Notes: a model not told the origin generated them from the letters alone. A stretch of DNA of 64,000 bases from Proteiniclasticum ruminis DSM 24773 (GCF_000701905.1 NZ_JNKC01000001.1:372001-436000); one strand, 5' to 3'; positions 54,329 to 63,929 are shown, numbered from the stretch's first letter. Made by a program: numbers and translations.

Positions 54329-54409
54329 AGATTCATTATTAATTAGCACCGCACATGCTTGTTGATTCTGATCATTACATGAAAAGAGGAGCGTCCGCTC
54401 CTCTTTTTT
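54329..54409 (+). ncRNA. Candidate small RNA (about 80 nt)
   Basis: The segment runs from the predicted start of the promoter at 54294 to the terminator at 54385-54409. No ribosome binding site or convincing frame is seen. The 5' part is AU-rich with an internal GCACCGCACATGC stretch; the 3' end is the GC-rich terminator. Seen: promoter and terminator. Inferred: that a discrete RNA is made. Confidence 0.45.
54385..54409. terminator. Terminator of the candidate small RNA and of the MscS gene
   Basis: The stem GAGGAGCG / CGCTCCTC is followed by T7 on the plus strand; the minus strand also has TTTTC. Confidence 0.85.
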
Positions 54410-54421
54410 TCATTTATTCTC

Positions 54422-55228
54422 TTACTTCTTTTCTTCAGATTGCATCCTGATTTCACGAAGAGGGTAGGGAATCTTGATGCTCTGTTCTTCAAACACCTGA
54501 ATCACAGTCTCATTCAGCCCGTAGGAAACTTCAAAATAATCTTCTCTTTTGACCCAGACTTTAAGATCAAAGTCCACAGAATACTCATTATGCTTACATA
54601 CCCCAAGCATCACTCCACGGTCTTCCAGTATCTTTTCATTGGCGATGGCAATGTTCATGAGAATTTCCTTTACCTTCTTCACATCTGTGCCATAGGCCAC
54701 AGAATAGATTTTATCCACCCGTCTGTAAGGTTCTATACTGTAGTTGATGATGTGCGAGGTAGCCAGATGGTTGTTAGGCACCATCACTCTTTTATTGTCT
54801 GCAGTATTCAGAGCAGTATATAAAATCTGAATGGAAAGTACCGTTCCCGAAACACTAGACGACTCAATAAAATCTCCCACGCTGAAGGGCCTGGTCGCAA
54901 GAAGCAGAATTCCTGCCGCAAAATTTGAGAGACTGTCCTTTAACGCAAGTCCTACAGCGAGCCCCGCTGCGGAAAGCATGGCGATGAATGTGGTTATGGG
55001 CACGCCAAGAATCCTCGCACTGGTAATCAGCACCACAAATTTCAGAAGAAAACTTGCCATGGTTAACAGAAATCCATGGATAGAGACATCGATTTTACTT
55101 TTTTTCAGATTCTTTTCCAGCAGACGTACAGAATACTTCGCTAAATTCCATCCAGCAAAAAGCACGACAAGAAAGACCAATAGCTTTAAGCCATACTCTA
55201 TAAGCAGTTCTTCCATTTTCTCAAACAA
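54422..55228 (-). CDS. MscS-family mechanosensitive channel
   Basis: The 268-residue channel opens under membrane tension to release solutes. Three membrane helices lead to the pore-lining TM3 (AAGLAVGLALKDSLSNFAAGI). The beta domain follows with RPFSVGDFIE and VMVPNNHLATSHIINYS, then the C-terminal alpha/beta part. It starts with TTG eight bases after GGAGG. The gap to pepF is 16 bases, so the two genes are probably co-transcribed. Confidence 0.93.
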   Translation of the reverse strand: MFEKMEELLIEYGLKLLVFLVVLFAGWNLAKYSVRLLEKNLKKSKIDVSIHGFLLTMASFLLKFVVLITSARILGVPITTFIAMLSAAGLAVGLALKDSLSNFAAGILLLATRPFSVGDFIESSSVSGTVLSIQILYTALNTADNKRVMVPNNHLATSHIINYSIEPYRRVDKIYSVAYGTDVKKVKEILMNIAIANEKILEDRGVMLGVCKHNEYSVDFDLKVWVKREDYFEVSYGLNETVIQVFEEQSIKIPYPLREIRMQSEEKK

Positions 55229-55244
55229 TCGTCATTCCTCCGTA

Positions 55245-57065
55245 TCATTCTTCAAGTTCATGTTCAAGCTCATTGGTGATCTCTTCAATCTCATCAATGA
55301 TGCTGCCAATATAAGCAATGGTATTCTTTAAGGGTTGCTCTGTTGTGATGTCCACTCCTGCCATCTTTGAAAGTTCCACAGGATCTTTGGTTCCACCAGC
55401 ACGAAGCACTTTTTTCCAGTCCTCCACCGCGGAAGCCCCCTCTTTTAGAATTCTGCCAGATACCTCAGTGGCTATGGTGAGACCTGCACTGTACGTATAA
55501 GGATAAAGCCCCTTATAATAATGCTGCTGTCTCATCCAGGTATTCTCAGCACCTTCCAGGATTTTAACGTCTTCTCCCCAGAATCCCTCCAGTGTGGCTT
55601 TCTTCAGTTCATTGAGTTTTTTTGCACTGAGGCTTCCACCTGCATCAATGATTTTATACACTTCCCTTTGATAATGCGCTTCCAGCATATGTGTGACAAA
55701 ATTATGATAATAGGTTCTGGATATCATTGAGGACAGGACCCATCTTCTGAACCGCTTGTCCTGGCTGGTTGTCAGCAGATGATTTGCCATGATCATTTCA
55801 TTCATGGTGGATGGTGCTTCGATGAAATAGAGAGAAGGCCGCGCATCAAAAATATTCTGATGGCTCTGTGACAGGTAAAAATGTCCTGCATGGCCAAGTT
55901 CATGCGCCAAAACAAAAACTTCCCGCATTCTTTCTGTCCAGCTAATGAGTATATATGGGTGCCTGCCATAGGGGCTGGAACAGAATGCGCCCGTGGATTT
56001 TCCCTTGTTCTGAACAAAATCGATCCATCTTTCTCCAAAAGCTCTTTCGATCATCTCCAGATAGTCCTCTCCAAGAATTTTCAACCCTTCCATCACATAC
56101 TTTTTGGACTCCTCCACTGTGATTGGCGGTTCGAAGGTTGGATCCACAGAAAGCTTGAGATCATTAAAGGTCATCTCCTCCAAGCGATGAATTCTCTTCA
56201 AAAGTTTTGCATATTTTCTCATATGAGGAGCAAGTTCTTTATAGATCACATCAATCTGTCTATCATACATTTCCCGGGTAACCTTCTGATCAAAAAGAAG
56301 GTAATCAATCACTGATTCAAATCCCTTCAGTTTTGACAGCGCTTTTTCTTTCTGTACCTGGGTCTGGTAGACACCCGCAACTGTATTCTCATACTCCTTC
56401 AGCTTCTTGGTGAATGCAGAAAATGCGGCTCTTCTGATCTTCTTGTCATTGTCATAATCATAATGGTTTTCATAAAGCACAAAACTCAATGGATGGCTCT
56501 TCCCCTCTACGTCAAAGCTGCCAAAATCCATATCCTGCAGCTTGGCTTTATTGTAAATGCTCATGGGTGAGTTCATCACCGGAGAAAGTACTGCAAGAGC
56601 TCTTTCCAGTTCTATGGAGAGAGCATGAGGTTTCTCCCGAAGAAGATCCTCCAGAAAATGCTGATTCTCCCTGCTTGTCTTCGCTGCATCCATCAGCACG
56701 GACTCCTCATTCATGAGAATCTCCCCTTGAATGAAGGACAGCCTCGCCATCACATCGGAAATTAGATTCGCTGCCTCCACGCTCTTTCCCTGATTCTCAT
56801 GATCAGTCATATCTACACTAACTGCCAGAAAGCGGAAGCTTGAAATCAAACCAGCAAGTTCCACCACTTCCCGATATCCATCAAGACACAGGTTGATGGA
56901 TGGAGTAGATGTAAGCTTCCCCCTAAAATCTTTCTCCAGCTCCATGGATTTCTCATAAAGAGCCTTTTCCGCTTCTTTAACACGGTCTTCATTTTCATAT
57001 ATGCCTCTTAAATCCCATGTTTTAGACGCATCTGCTTCACTTCGTAAAATCACTTTTTTATCCAT
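55245..57065 (-). CDS. pepF: Oligoendopeptidase F (M3 metallopeptidase)
   Basis: The 606-residue cytosolic peptidase has the zinc motif HELGHAGHF with a downstream Glu (IEAPSTMNEM), as in the PepF/M3B family. It trims short peptides. Length is normal. The start follows AGGAGGATT. It is probably in one transcript with the mscS-like gene. Confidence 0.94.
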   Translation of the reverse strand: MDKKVILRSEADASKTWDLRGIYENEDRVKEAEKALYEKSMELEKDFRGKLTSTPSINLCLDGYREVVELAGLISSFRFLAVSVDMTDHENQGKSVEAANLISDVMARLSFIQGEILMNEESVLMDAAKTSRENQHFLEDLLREKPHALSIELERALAVLSPVMNSPMSIYNKAKLQDMDFGSFDVEGKSHPLSFVLYENHYDYDNDKKIRRAAFSAFTKKLKEYENTVAGVYQTQVQKEKALSKLKGFESVIDYLLFDQKVTREMYDRQIDVIYKELAPHMRKYAKLLKRIHRLEEMTFNDLKLSVDPTFEPPITVEESKKYVMEGLKILGEDYLEMIERAFGERWIDFVQNKGKSTGAFCSSPYGRHPYILISWTERMREVFVLAHELGHAGHFYLSQSHQNIFDARPSLYFIEAPSTMNEMIMANHLLTTSQDKRFRRWVLSSMISRTYYHNFVTHMLEAHYQREVYKIIDAGGSLSAKKLNELKKATLEGFWGEDVKILEGAENTWMRQQHYYKGLYPYTYSAGLTIATEVSGRILKEGASAVEDWKKVLRAGGTKDPVELSKMAGVDITTEQPLKNTIAYIGSIIDEIEEITNELEHELEE

Positions 57066-57203
57066 ACAATCCTCCTGAGTTTGTTTTTTATCAGTATACC
57101 TGAAATACTCTTATATTCTTACAAGAGGAATACAGAATATAAAAAAAACAAGCTAGTTTCTCACATGATATAGAAAACCAAAAAGGTCAGCTGCACTACT
57201 CCA

Positions 57204-58325
57204 CTAAATCTCTTTCTGATAAATACGATAGGTTTTATAAGGATCCCCCGTGAATCCGAAGGCATCATTCTGCATAGGCCTATTATATTCCCACACCGTA
57301 CTTCCTTCCACTTTACGGAAACCTCTTGCAATGCCTTTTTTCAGTCCTTCATAATAAATAGCCGCGGTAACCCCTTTTTTCCGGTACTCAGGCGTCACAA
57401 AAAGCACAAATATCCTGAGTGCATCAATCTTTTTCCTGAAATAAAGGAACTTCAGAAACCCTAAAGGTAAATATCTTCCTTTCATCCTGGCCAGCACCTG
57501 ATTGTAATCGGGCAAAGCGATATCAAATCCAATGGGATTCCTCTCCTTGTCTCTGGCGATGTATATAAAATCGGGATCTGCAAATGGTACCAGCTGCTTT
57601 TTAATCATCCGGATCTCTTCTTCTGTCGGAGGCATGAAATCGTCCCAGTCCTTAGGCATGGCTTCTTCAATGATTTTCTTGATATCTTTCATTTCATTCT
57701 CCACATCATTGAGATTCAATGGCTCCACCGTGTATCCATACCGCTTCATGGCGTAAGGCACCAGTTTTTCCAGCCTCTCCTTATCCTCCATGGTAAACTT
57801 CCCCTCATAAGCATAACAATCAAAGTACTTGATGAACCCAGCCTTCAGAAACTGGTCATTGTAGTACTTCTTGTTGTAGGTATTCATCACATAGGTGGGA
57901 TCTTTGAAATTATCTATGATAAACCCTCTGTAATCATCCCCTCCAGGTACAGACAAGGGGCCTTTCACCTTTTCAATTCCATGGCTTTTCAGATATTCTT
58001 CTGCAAACTGGAGCAGTGCGGATGAGACTTCCTCATCCTCCATACATTCATAAAGCGCGATATATCCTTCTTTGATTCCTTTATACTGGTTCAGCTCTTC
58101 GTTGATGCCCACAAGCAGCCTCCCTAGAGGTGCTCCATCTTTATAGGCCACGACAGCCTCGTGGGGACCTGCTTTAAAAAGGCTGTTGTTCTTTCCTCGT
58201 AGAAGGTTCTTCATCTCATGAATCAACGGTGGTACCCATGAAGAATCTTCTTTATAAAGCTGAAAAGGCAGCATCACAAAATCACGAATCTCTCTTCTTG
58301 TTTGTATCTTCCTGACATGAACCAT
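57204..58325 (-). CDS. GNAT-fold acyltransferase-like protein
   Basis: The 373-residue protein starts VHVRKIQTRREIRDFVMLPFQLYKEDSSWVPPL. It ends in a GNAT-like region (FVLFVTPEYRKKGVTAAIYYEGLKKGIARGFRKVEGSTVWEYNRPMQNDAFGF is the best-matching stretch, quoted as positions about 305-355) with the RKKGVTA acetyl-CoA loop. It resembles the YghO-like double-GNAT family. Acyl donor and acceptor are unknown. The ATG at 58325 follows GGAGGGGA; a longer frame start is rejected. It lies 38 bases after the oxidoreductase gene. Confidence 0.75.
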   Translation of the reverse strand: MVHVRKIQTRREIRDFVMLPFQLYKEDSSWVPPLIHEMKNLLRGKNNSLFKAGPHEAVVAYKDGAPLGRLLVGINEELNQYKGIKEGYIALYECMEDEEVSSALLQFAEEYLKSHGIEKVKGPLSVPGGDDYRGFIIDNFKDPTYVMNTYNKKYYNDQFLKAGFIKYFDCYAYEGKFTMEDKERLEKLVPYAMKRYGYTVEPLNLNDVENEMKDIKKIIEEAMPKDWDDFMPPTEEEIRMIKKQLVPFADPDFIYIARDKERNPIGFDIALPDYNQVLARMKGRYLPLGFLKFLYFRKKIDALRIFVLFVTPEYRKKGVTAAIYYEGLKKGIARGFRKVEGSTVWEYNRPMQNDAFGFTGDPYKTYRIYQKEI

Positions 58326-58363
58326 TTCCGTCCCCTCCAATCACCTCAAAGAAACCCAGCACC

Positions 58364-59317
58364 TTATCTGTAATAATCCTCATACAAGAGATCTGTATAA
58401 TGGGCACAGCACATAGACATCTCTTTATTCATCACCGGACTCTGGAGAAGTCCCTGTCTTATACAAGCATTGATGTGATCTACTTCATAGACCATCTCAA
58501 AAGGTTCTGGAAACTCAATTTTCTCTACCTCTCCACTCCTGTATATAAGCAATGCTTCCCTGGCCTTCCAGAAATCTTTAATAAAGATTTTTCCCTCAGC
58601 ACCATAAAGAACGCATCGGCTTTCTCCCTTGGCCATGGTGGAAATCTTACAGGAAGCCAGCACCTCATCGTCGAATTTCATCAGAAAGGTACACTGAAGA
58701 TCCACTTCATCCCCAAGGACCGCCTGACCTTTCAGCTCCACCAGGTCACTTTTCTCCAGATACATGGCATGGGAAAAGATATAGTTTCCGCTGCCTAAGA
58801 GAGCGCCTCCCCCCTTGTCCCGATGGTAAAACCATTGAAAAGAAACATCCGGAACAAAAATATCGTATTCCATAAGATTCAGCTTACCGATTTTTCCGTC
58901 TTCCAGCCACTCTTTGACTTTTTGGGTTACAGGGAGAAACAATGATTTCTGCGCCTCCATGATAAACCTTCCTCTTTTCTCTGCCTCCTCAAACAGCTCT
59001 TCCGTATCCTTCCGGGAAAGAGTCATGGGCTTTTCCACCACCACATGTTTTCCATGTCTAAGGGCGAGAAGCGCATGTTCTCTATGCATGAAATTGATGG
59101 TCGGCACATACACCACATCCACCTCCGGATCTTCCACCAGCTCCTCATAAGACCCATACCATGTAGTGATATGAAGCTCAGAAGCTTTCCTTCTTGCACT
59201 TTCCTCTGTCCGGGAACAGATGGCATAAATCTCCCCTTCTGAAGATGTCCGCACAGCTGAAACAAAACGATCCACAATTCTACCCGTGCCCATTATCCCA
59301 TACCTTAATTTTTCCAA
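58364..59317 (-). CDS. Gfo/Idh/MocA-family NAD(P)-dependent oxidoreductase
   Basis: The 317-residue enzyme has Rossmann loop YGIMGTGRIVDRF, the EKPMTLS motif with catalytic Lys (VVVEKPMTLSRKDTEELF) and the second-domain GGGALLGSGNYIF. The family acts on sugars, inositols or bile pigments; the substrate here is unknown. I start at the TTG at 59317, eight bases from AGGAGG. The frame begins earlier at an ATG at 59335, but the AGGAGG lies inside that extension. Confidence 0.86.
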   Translation of the reverse strand: MEKLRYGIMGTGRIVDRFVSAVRTSSEGEIYAICSRTEESARRKASELHITTWYGSYEELVEDPEVDVVYVPTINFMHREHALLALRHGKHVVVEKPMTLSRKDTEELFEEAEKRGRFIMEAQKSLFLPVTQKVKEWLEDGKIGKLNLMEYDIFVPDVSFQWFYHRDKGGGALLGSGNYIFSHAMYLEKSDLVELKGQAVLGDEVDLQCTFLMKFDDEVLASCKISTMAKGESRCVLYGAEGKIFIKDFWKAREALLIYRSGEVEKIEFPEPFEMVYEVDHINACIRQGLLQSPVMNKEMSMCCAHYTDLLYEDYYR

Positions 59318-59437
59318 ACAATCCACCTCCTGCATTTTCTGGTGTTCACTCTAAACCGTCATATATCTCTATTATACACCCAAACTCAAAATAGCCTATA
59401 CTATGATACAATAGAAGAAAAACCTGGAGGTATGTTT

Positions 59438-60175
59438 ATGAATCATGTCATTGAACTTCTGAAAAGCCACACAAGCATTAGAAACTTCAAGGAGTATCCT
59501 GTAAGTGATGATACTGTGACTGAACTCATAGAAGCTGGTCAAAGCGCAGCTTCTTCAAACTTTGTGCAAGCCTATACTGTGATTCAGGTGAAAGATCCTG
59601 AAAAACGTAGAATCATGGCTGAGATTGCCGGTAATCAGAATCATGTGGAAACATCACCAGTTTTCCTTGTGTTTGTGGCAGATCTGGAACGTGCCCGTCT
59701 GTGCTCCACGCTCCATGGGGAGAAAATGGAGGAAGGCCAGACAGAAGCATTTATCATTGCCACCGTGGATACAGCGCTCATGGCACAGAACCTGATGATC
59801 GCTGCAGAGTCCATGGGTCTTGGAGGTGTATACATCGGCGCACTTCGGAACAATCCCCGCATCGTCTCTGAATTACTAGAACTTCCTGAACACACCTATC
59901 CTCTTTTTGGCATGTGCCTAGGATATCCCGCATCCGTAAACGAAAAGAAACCCAGGCTCCCAGTCAAGCTGGTTCTGAAAACAGATACTTATCAGAATGG
60001 TGGTGAAGTTCAGCTGTTGGAAAAGTATGATCAGACCATTTCCGAGTACTACAGCAAGAGAAGCAGCCTGAACCGGTCCGATAATTATACGCAGCAGTTG
60101 GCCCGAATGTTCTCAAAACCCTTACGCCCCCATATGAAAGCCTATCTTTCAGAACAGAAGCTGAACATGAAATAA
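59438..60175 (+). CDS. NfsA/Frp-family nitroreductase (FMN)
   Basis: The 245-residue oxidoreductase matches the NfsA/FRP branch: SHTSIRNFKEYPVSDD, SSNFVQAYTVIQVKDP, AAESMGLGGVYIGALRNNP and LFGMCLGYPA. It should bind FMN and use NADPH to reduce nitro compounds, quinones or flavins. I start at the ATG at 59438, seven bases from GGAGG. It is divergent from the Gfo/Idh gene. Confidence 0.9.
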   Translation: MNHVIELLKSHTSIRNFKEYPVSDDTVTELIEAGQSAASSNFVQAYTVIQVKDPEKRRIMAEIAGNQNHVETSPVFLVFVADLERARLCSTLHGEKMEEGQTEAFIIATVDTALMAQNLMIAAESMGLGGVYIGALRNNPRIVSELLELPEHTYPLFGMCLGYPASVNEKKPRLPVKLVLKTDTYQNGGEVQLLEKYDQTISEYYSKRSSLNRSDNYTQQLARMFSKPLRPHMKAYLSEQKLNMK

Positions 60176-60263
60176 GACCCTCTTCACTTTCATCATTTTG
60201 TCACCCGACTTCCAAACGAAAAGAGTATGATGAACCTATCAAATACGAATGGAGTGAACCCCC

Positions 60264-61178
60264 ATGAAACGCTCCCTGTTTACACCTTTTCTCATGACTC
60301 TGTTTCTGATGTGTTTTTTCGGTTGTGCCAATCTGGAATCGCCTGATGAAGTAGAAGAACCCCCCCAAACTCCAGTAGAGACTGACAACGGCGGAAAAGG
60401 TGGGATTTTAGAGGAGATCGTTGTAGAAAGCCGCGATCTTCAGATGGACGGGTTTGACAAGGAGTATTACACTGAAGCAGATTTGAACGGAGACGGCATC
60501 AAAGATACAATTTCTTTAAGAACCGCCATCAACCCCTATTATGACGAAGTGATCTCCTATGAGCTCTATGTCAACGAAGAAGCACTGTCCTACGAAGGCG
60601 AAATGATCAGTCCTTTTTTTCATGTGACAGATCTTCTCGCCACAGACAATCTTCTGGAGATTGCAGTCAGTGAGGAAGGGCCCAGCAGTGATTACGCCAC
60701 AGTGTTCTACCGATACATGAATGGAAAGCTCACAGTGCTATCAAAACTGGAAGGATTTCTTGGGGAAATCCCAAATTCAGATATGAGCGGAAAGCTCATT
60801 GTTCATGGAGACGGTAGAGTCTCTACCCTCTCCCGGGGTCAGGTGATGCAGACATTCTTCTATGAGGATGAGTATCTTCTTGTTTCTCCTACAGATCTGA
60901 AACATGTGGAAAAAGATCTCTATCCTATGGAAACTAAAGTCACTCTTCTGAAAAAGCTGAAAACCATGGTCAGCAGGTCTGATTTCACAGAAGCTTATGA
61001 GTTTCAGCCTGGTGAGAAAGCTGTTTTACTGGAAACAGACAACCGAACCTGGGTATCAATCCGAAATGAGGACGGAGAAATATCATGGTTCCGTATCAAA
61101 GACTTCGGTATGATCCTTGACCAGGAGGAGAGCGGATTCTCCACAGACTTTTTTGAGGGACTGAACATGGCAGACTAA
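60264..61178 (+). CDS. Lipoprotein with EF-hand/VCBS-like repeat, function unknown
   Basis: The 304-residue lipoprotein has a signal peptide with lipobox FFGC (C21), a Pro/Glu-rich linker, and a calcium-binding-like loop DLNGDGIKDTISL. The C-terminal SH3-like stretch reads KAVLLETDNRTWVSIRNEDG. It is probably attached to the outer face of the membrane. I do not recognise the family. It stands alone and ends at a strong terminator. Confidence 0.75.
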   Translation: MKRSLFTPFLMTLFLMCFFGCANLESPDEVEEPPQTPVETDNGGKGGILEEIVVESRDLQMDGFDKEYYTEADLNGDGIKDTISLRTAINPYYDEVISYELYVNEEALSYEGEMISPFFHVTDLLATDNLLEIAVSEEGPSSDYATVFYRYMNGKLTVLSKLEGFLGEIPNSDMSGKLIVHGDGRVSTLSRGQVMQTFFYEDEYLLVSPTDLKHVEKDLYPMETKVTLLKKLKTMVSRSDFTEAYEFQPGEKAVLLETDNRTWVSIRNEDGEISWFRIKDFGMILDQEESGFSTDFFEGLNMAD

Positions 61179-61221
61179 AAAGAAGCTCTTTCCATATCCA
61201 CGGAAAGAGCTTCTTTTTTAT
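61179..61221. terminator. Terminator between lipoprotein and TetR genes
   Basis: The 14-base perfect stem AAGAAGCTCTTTCC / GGAAAGAGCTTCTT is followed by TTTTTT on the plus strand. Confidence 0.88.
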
Positions 61222-61241
61222 GTTTTTTATGTTCTTTATAC

Positions 61242-61838
61242 TTATTCCACTTCCAGAAGAACACTCTTTAGAACCATCTCCATCTGCTTTCTGGACACTT
61301 CCTGAAGATCAAAACTTTGCTCTTTCAGACACCAATGAAAAATAATCCCTCGTGAGGTCATAAAGAGCATGTCTACCACATCATCGGTGTTTTTCACATA
61401 GTACTCATTAAGTTTAGGCTGACGGTTCACCAGTATGGTTTTCAGGACATCCTGCATGGGACGTTTTCCTTTTACGAAGTAATGATTTCCTGTATTGTAG
61501 AATCGTTTGATGAACTCAAAATCATGGGTCAAAACAAAATTGACATAATACTCCATGTATTCCAGGAGCAGCTCGTAAAGATTCTGGCTGTTTCTGTCCT
61601 CATGAAGAAAATGCTCAAAATTCAGATCCGCCCGTCGGAATGTTTCATAAATGACCCCTTCCTTATTCTCAAAATGGGTATAGAAAGAACCTATGGAAAC
61701 CCCCGCCTCTTTGCAGATCTCGGAAATGGAAGTATGTTCAAGCCCTTTTGTGATGAATTTTTTCATGGCTACTTCATAGATTTTATCTTTTGTCTCCAAT
61801 GCTTTTTCCTGTCTTGTGGTTCCTCTGGTTTCTTTCAC
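61242..61838 (-). CDS. TetR/AcrR-family transcriptional regulator
   Basis: The 198-residue regulator has the TetR helix-turn-helix TSISEICKEAGVSIGSFYTHFENKEGV near its N-terminus and an all-helical ligand domain. It starts with GTG, seven bases after GGAGGGG; an upstream frame extension is rejected. It is divergent from the secreted flavin reductase and probably represses it through the inverted repeat at 61951-61975. Its own promoter may be TTGGAG-18-TATAAT near 61865. Confidence 0.9.
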   Translation of the reverse strand: MKETRGTTRQEKALETKDKIYEVAMKKFITKGLEHTSISEICKEAGVSIGSFYTHFENKEGVIYETFRRADLNFEHFLHEDRNSQNLYELLLEYMEYYVNFVLTHDFEFIKRFYNTGNHYFVKGKRPMQDVLKTILVNRQPKLNEYYVKNTDDVVDMLFMTSRGIIFHWCLKEQSFDLQEVSRKQMEMVLKSVLLEVE

Positions 61839-61916
61839 AATATCCCCTCCATATCTGAAAACATTATACCCCAAACTTTCAGACTACTCCAAGAAATTAT
61901 TATCTTTTGTCAATTA

Positions 61917-61975
61917 TTGATAATATTTTAACCTTGTGATATGGTTTAAATGAACTTATTCACCGAATGTGTTCG
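61917..61975 (+). promoter_or_regulatory. Flavin-reductase promoter with TetR-type operator
   Basis: TTGATA (61917-61922), 17-base spacer, TATGGT (61940-61945), predicted start near 61952. An imperfect 25-base inverted repeat lies on it at 61951-61975: TGAACTTATTC-ACC-GAATGTGTTCG. A protein there would block initiation. Confidence 0.68.
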
Positions 61976-62008
61976 TTCAAATATTATCATAATAGGAAGG
62001 GGAAAATT

Positions 62009-63829
62009 ATGAAAAAGCTTGGTAAAAAAGTCACTGCCGCTTTACTGCTGCTGCTCTCGATATCATTTGCAGCTTGTGGCACAAAAGAACCTGCTGCTCC
62101 AGAAACACCAGAAACACCTTCAACCATCGGGGAGGGCCTGTTTACACCTGGAACCTATGAAGGAACTGCTAAAGGGTATCATGGGGATATTACCCTAACA
62201 GTAACCGTCGATGAGAACAACATTCTTGAAATCAAATCAGAACACACAGAAACTGAGGGGCTAGGAGATAAGGCTGTGGCAACACTCACGGAAGCCGCTC
62301 TTGAAAAAGCTTCCTTGTCCATGGACCTGGTCAGCGGAGCAACCTATTCTTCTCAAGGATTTTTGGCTGCACTTGAGGCTGCCCTTGTGAAGGCTGGTGC
62401 AGATGTTGAAAAATTAAAAATCAAAGAGACTGTAGAAGTAGAGAAAAAAGACCAGGAGTTTGACACAGAAGTAGCAATCATTGGTGGTGGAGGTGCTGGT
62501 TTAGCCGCTGCGGTTTCGGCACATCAGAATGGCGCGAAGGTGCTGCTTGTAGAAAAAATGCCAAACGTTGGCGGTAATACCATCATCTCAGGTTCAGCTT
62601 TTAACGCTGTCGACCCAAAAAGACAGTCTGAACAAGGCATTGAGGATTCTGTGGAAAAGCACTTCCAGCAGACCTATGAAGGCGGAGACAAACAGGGCGA
62701 TCCAGAACTGGTTCGAGTTCTGGTCGAAAATGCTTATCCAACAATAGAATGGCTGGAGTCACTTGGCATGAAGTTTACAGACAAAGTATTCACTGTGCTT
62801 GGAGCACTATGGCCCCGTTCACACAAGCCTGTGGAACCACTGGGTACTGGTTATGTCAACACATTCATGAACTATATCAATGAACATAAAGATGACATTA
62901 CAGTTCTGACTGAAGTGGAGGCAAAAGAGCTTCTTGTAAATGCTGACGGTGCTGTTACTGGCTTCCTCGCTGAAGGAAAGAACGGAAAGATCACTGTAAA
63001 TGCGAAGAATGGAGTCATTGTCGCCACAGGCGGATTTGGTGCAAACGTTGAAATGAGAGACCAGTATAACACCATCTGGCCAAAGCTTACCAACATCAAG
63101 ACCACCAACCACAGAGGTGCCACTGGTGATGGAATCATCATGGCGGAGAAAGTCAACGCATCCATTGTTCAGATGGAAAACATCCAGCTGCTTCCCATGG
63201 GAGATCCTGTCACAGGAAGCCTTTCTGGAAATATCGAGCAAGGTGTGGAAAACAGAATTTTCGTCAATGCGGAAGGAAACCGTTTTGTCGATGAAGGTGC
63301 TAGAAGAGATGTAATGACCAAGGCACTGATGGAACAGAGCGACTCCATGATGTGGGTCATCGTCGATCAGCATTCTTATCCCACTGGCGATACTGTAAAC
63401 AACTTCAATGAAACCATAGATTCCCTTGTAAAAGAAGGAAGAGCATATAAAGCGGATACGTTGGAAGATCTTGCAAAACAGATCGGTGTTGAACCTGAGA
63501 ATCTTGTGAAAGCCGTAGAAGCTTTCAATGCATCTGTTGATGGTGCAAAAGATGCATTCGGAAGAACACTGTTCATGGATAAACTCGATACCGCTCCATT
63601 CTATGCCGGTAAGCGTGTTCCTACTGTACATCACACCATGGGTGGTATTAAGATCACTCCTGAAACCAGAGTGGTGGACCAGAATGGTGAAATCATCAAG
63701 GGGCTTTTTGCAGCTGGTGAAGTCACAGGTGGAATCCATGGCGCCAACCGTTTAGGTGGAAATGCCCTGGCTGATGTTCATACCTTTGGACGTATCGCTG
63801 GTGCTACAGCTGCCTCAGAAGGAAAATAA
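62009..63829 (+). CDS. Extracytoplasmic flavin reductase of the fumarate/urocanate reductase type, lipoprotein
   Basis: The 606-residue lipoprotein has a signal peptide with lipobox FAAC (C23). An FMN-binding domain with SGATYSS carries the covalent-FMN Thr (about residues 45-135). A FAD_binding_2 reductase domain with IIGGGGAGLAAAVSA follows. Active-site regions TTNHRGATGDG, DEGARRD, VHHTMGGIK and HGANRLGGNAL are kept. Such two-flavin enzymes reduce fumarate, urocanate, methacrylate or cinnamate-like acceptors outside the membrane. The acceptor cannot be read. It has no heme motifs, so electrons must come from another flavin or quinol carrier. The ATG at 62009 follows GGAAGGGG. Confidence 0.93.
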   Translation: MKKLGKKVTAALLLLLSISFAACGTKEPAAPETPETPSTIGEGLFTPGTYEGTAKGYHGDITLTVTVDENNILEIKSEHTETEGLGDKAVATLTEAALEKASLSMDLVSGATYSSQGFLAALEAALVKAGADVEKLKIKETVEVEKKDQEFDTEVAIIGGGGAGLAAAVSAHQNGAKVLLVEKMPNVGGNTIISGSAFNAVDPKRQSEQGIEDSVEKHFQQTYEGGDKQGDPELVRVLVENAYPTIEWLESLGMKFTDKVFTVLGALWPRSHKPVEPLGTGYVNTFMNYINEHKDDITVLTEVEAKELLVNADGAVTGFLAEGKNGKITVNAKNGVIVATGGFGANVEMRDQYNTIWPKLTNIKTTNHRGATGDGIIMAEKVNASIVQMENIQLLPMGDPVTGSLSGNIEQGVENRIFVNAEGNRFVDEGARRDVMTKALMEQSDSMMWVIVDQHSYPTGDTVNNFNETIDSLVKEGRAYKADTLEDLAKQIGVEPENLVKAVEAFNASVDGAKDAFGRTLFMDKLDTAPFYAGKRVPTVHHTMGGIKITPETRVVDQNGEIIKGLFAAGEVTGGIHGANRLGGNALADVHTFGRIAGATAASEGK

Positions 63830-63845
63830 TGAAAAGATAATTCTT

Positions 63846-63881
63846 AGAAGAGATGGATGGATCATTCATCTCTTCTTTTTT
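63846..63881 (+). terminator. Terminator of the flavin reductase gene
   Basis: The stem AGAAGAGATG / CATCTCTTCT is followed by T6. Confidence 0.88.
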
Positions 63882-63893
63882 ATTTCTATTCCA

Positions 63894-63922
63894 ATAAAAA
63901 AAGAGCTTCCAAGGAAACTCTT
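63894..63922 (-). terminator. Minus-strand terminator near the right edge
   Basis: The stem AAGAGCTTCC / GGAAACTCTT with one mismatch and a two-base loop has T7 on the minus strand. It implies a minus-strand gene whose end lies just to the right. Confidence 0.7.
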
Positions 63923-63929
63923 CAACTCT

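Noticed and set aside
62819..63739. 306-residue minus-strand frame opposite the flavin reductase
   Set aside because: It is a long shadow frame created by codon bias; the plus strand encodes a full reductase with all motifs.
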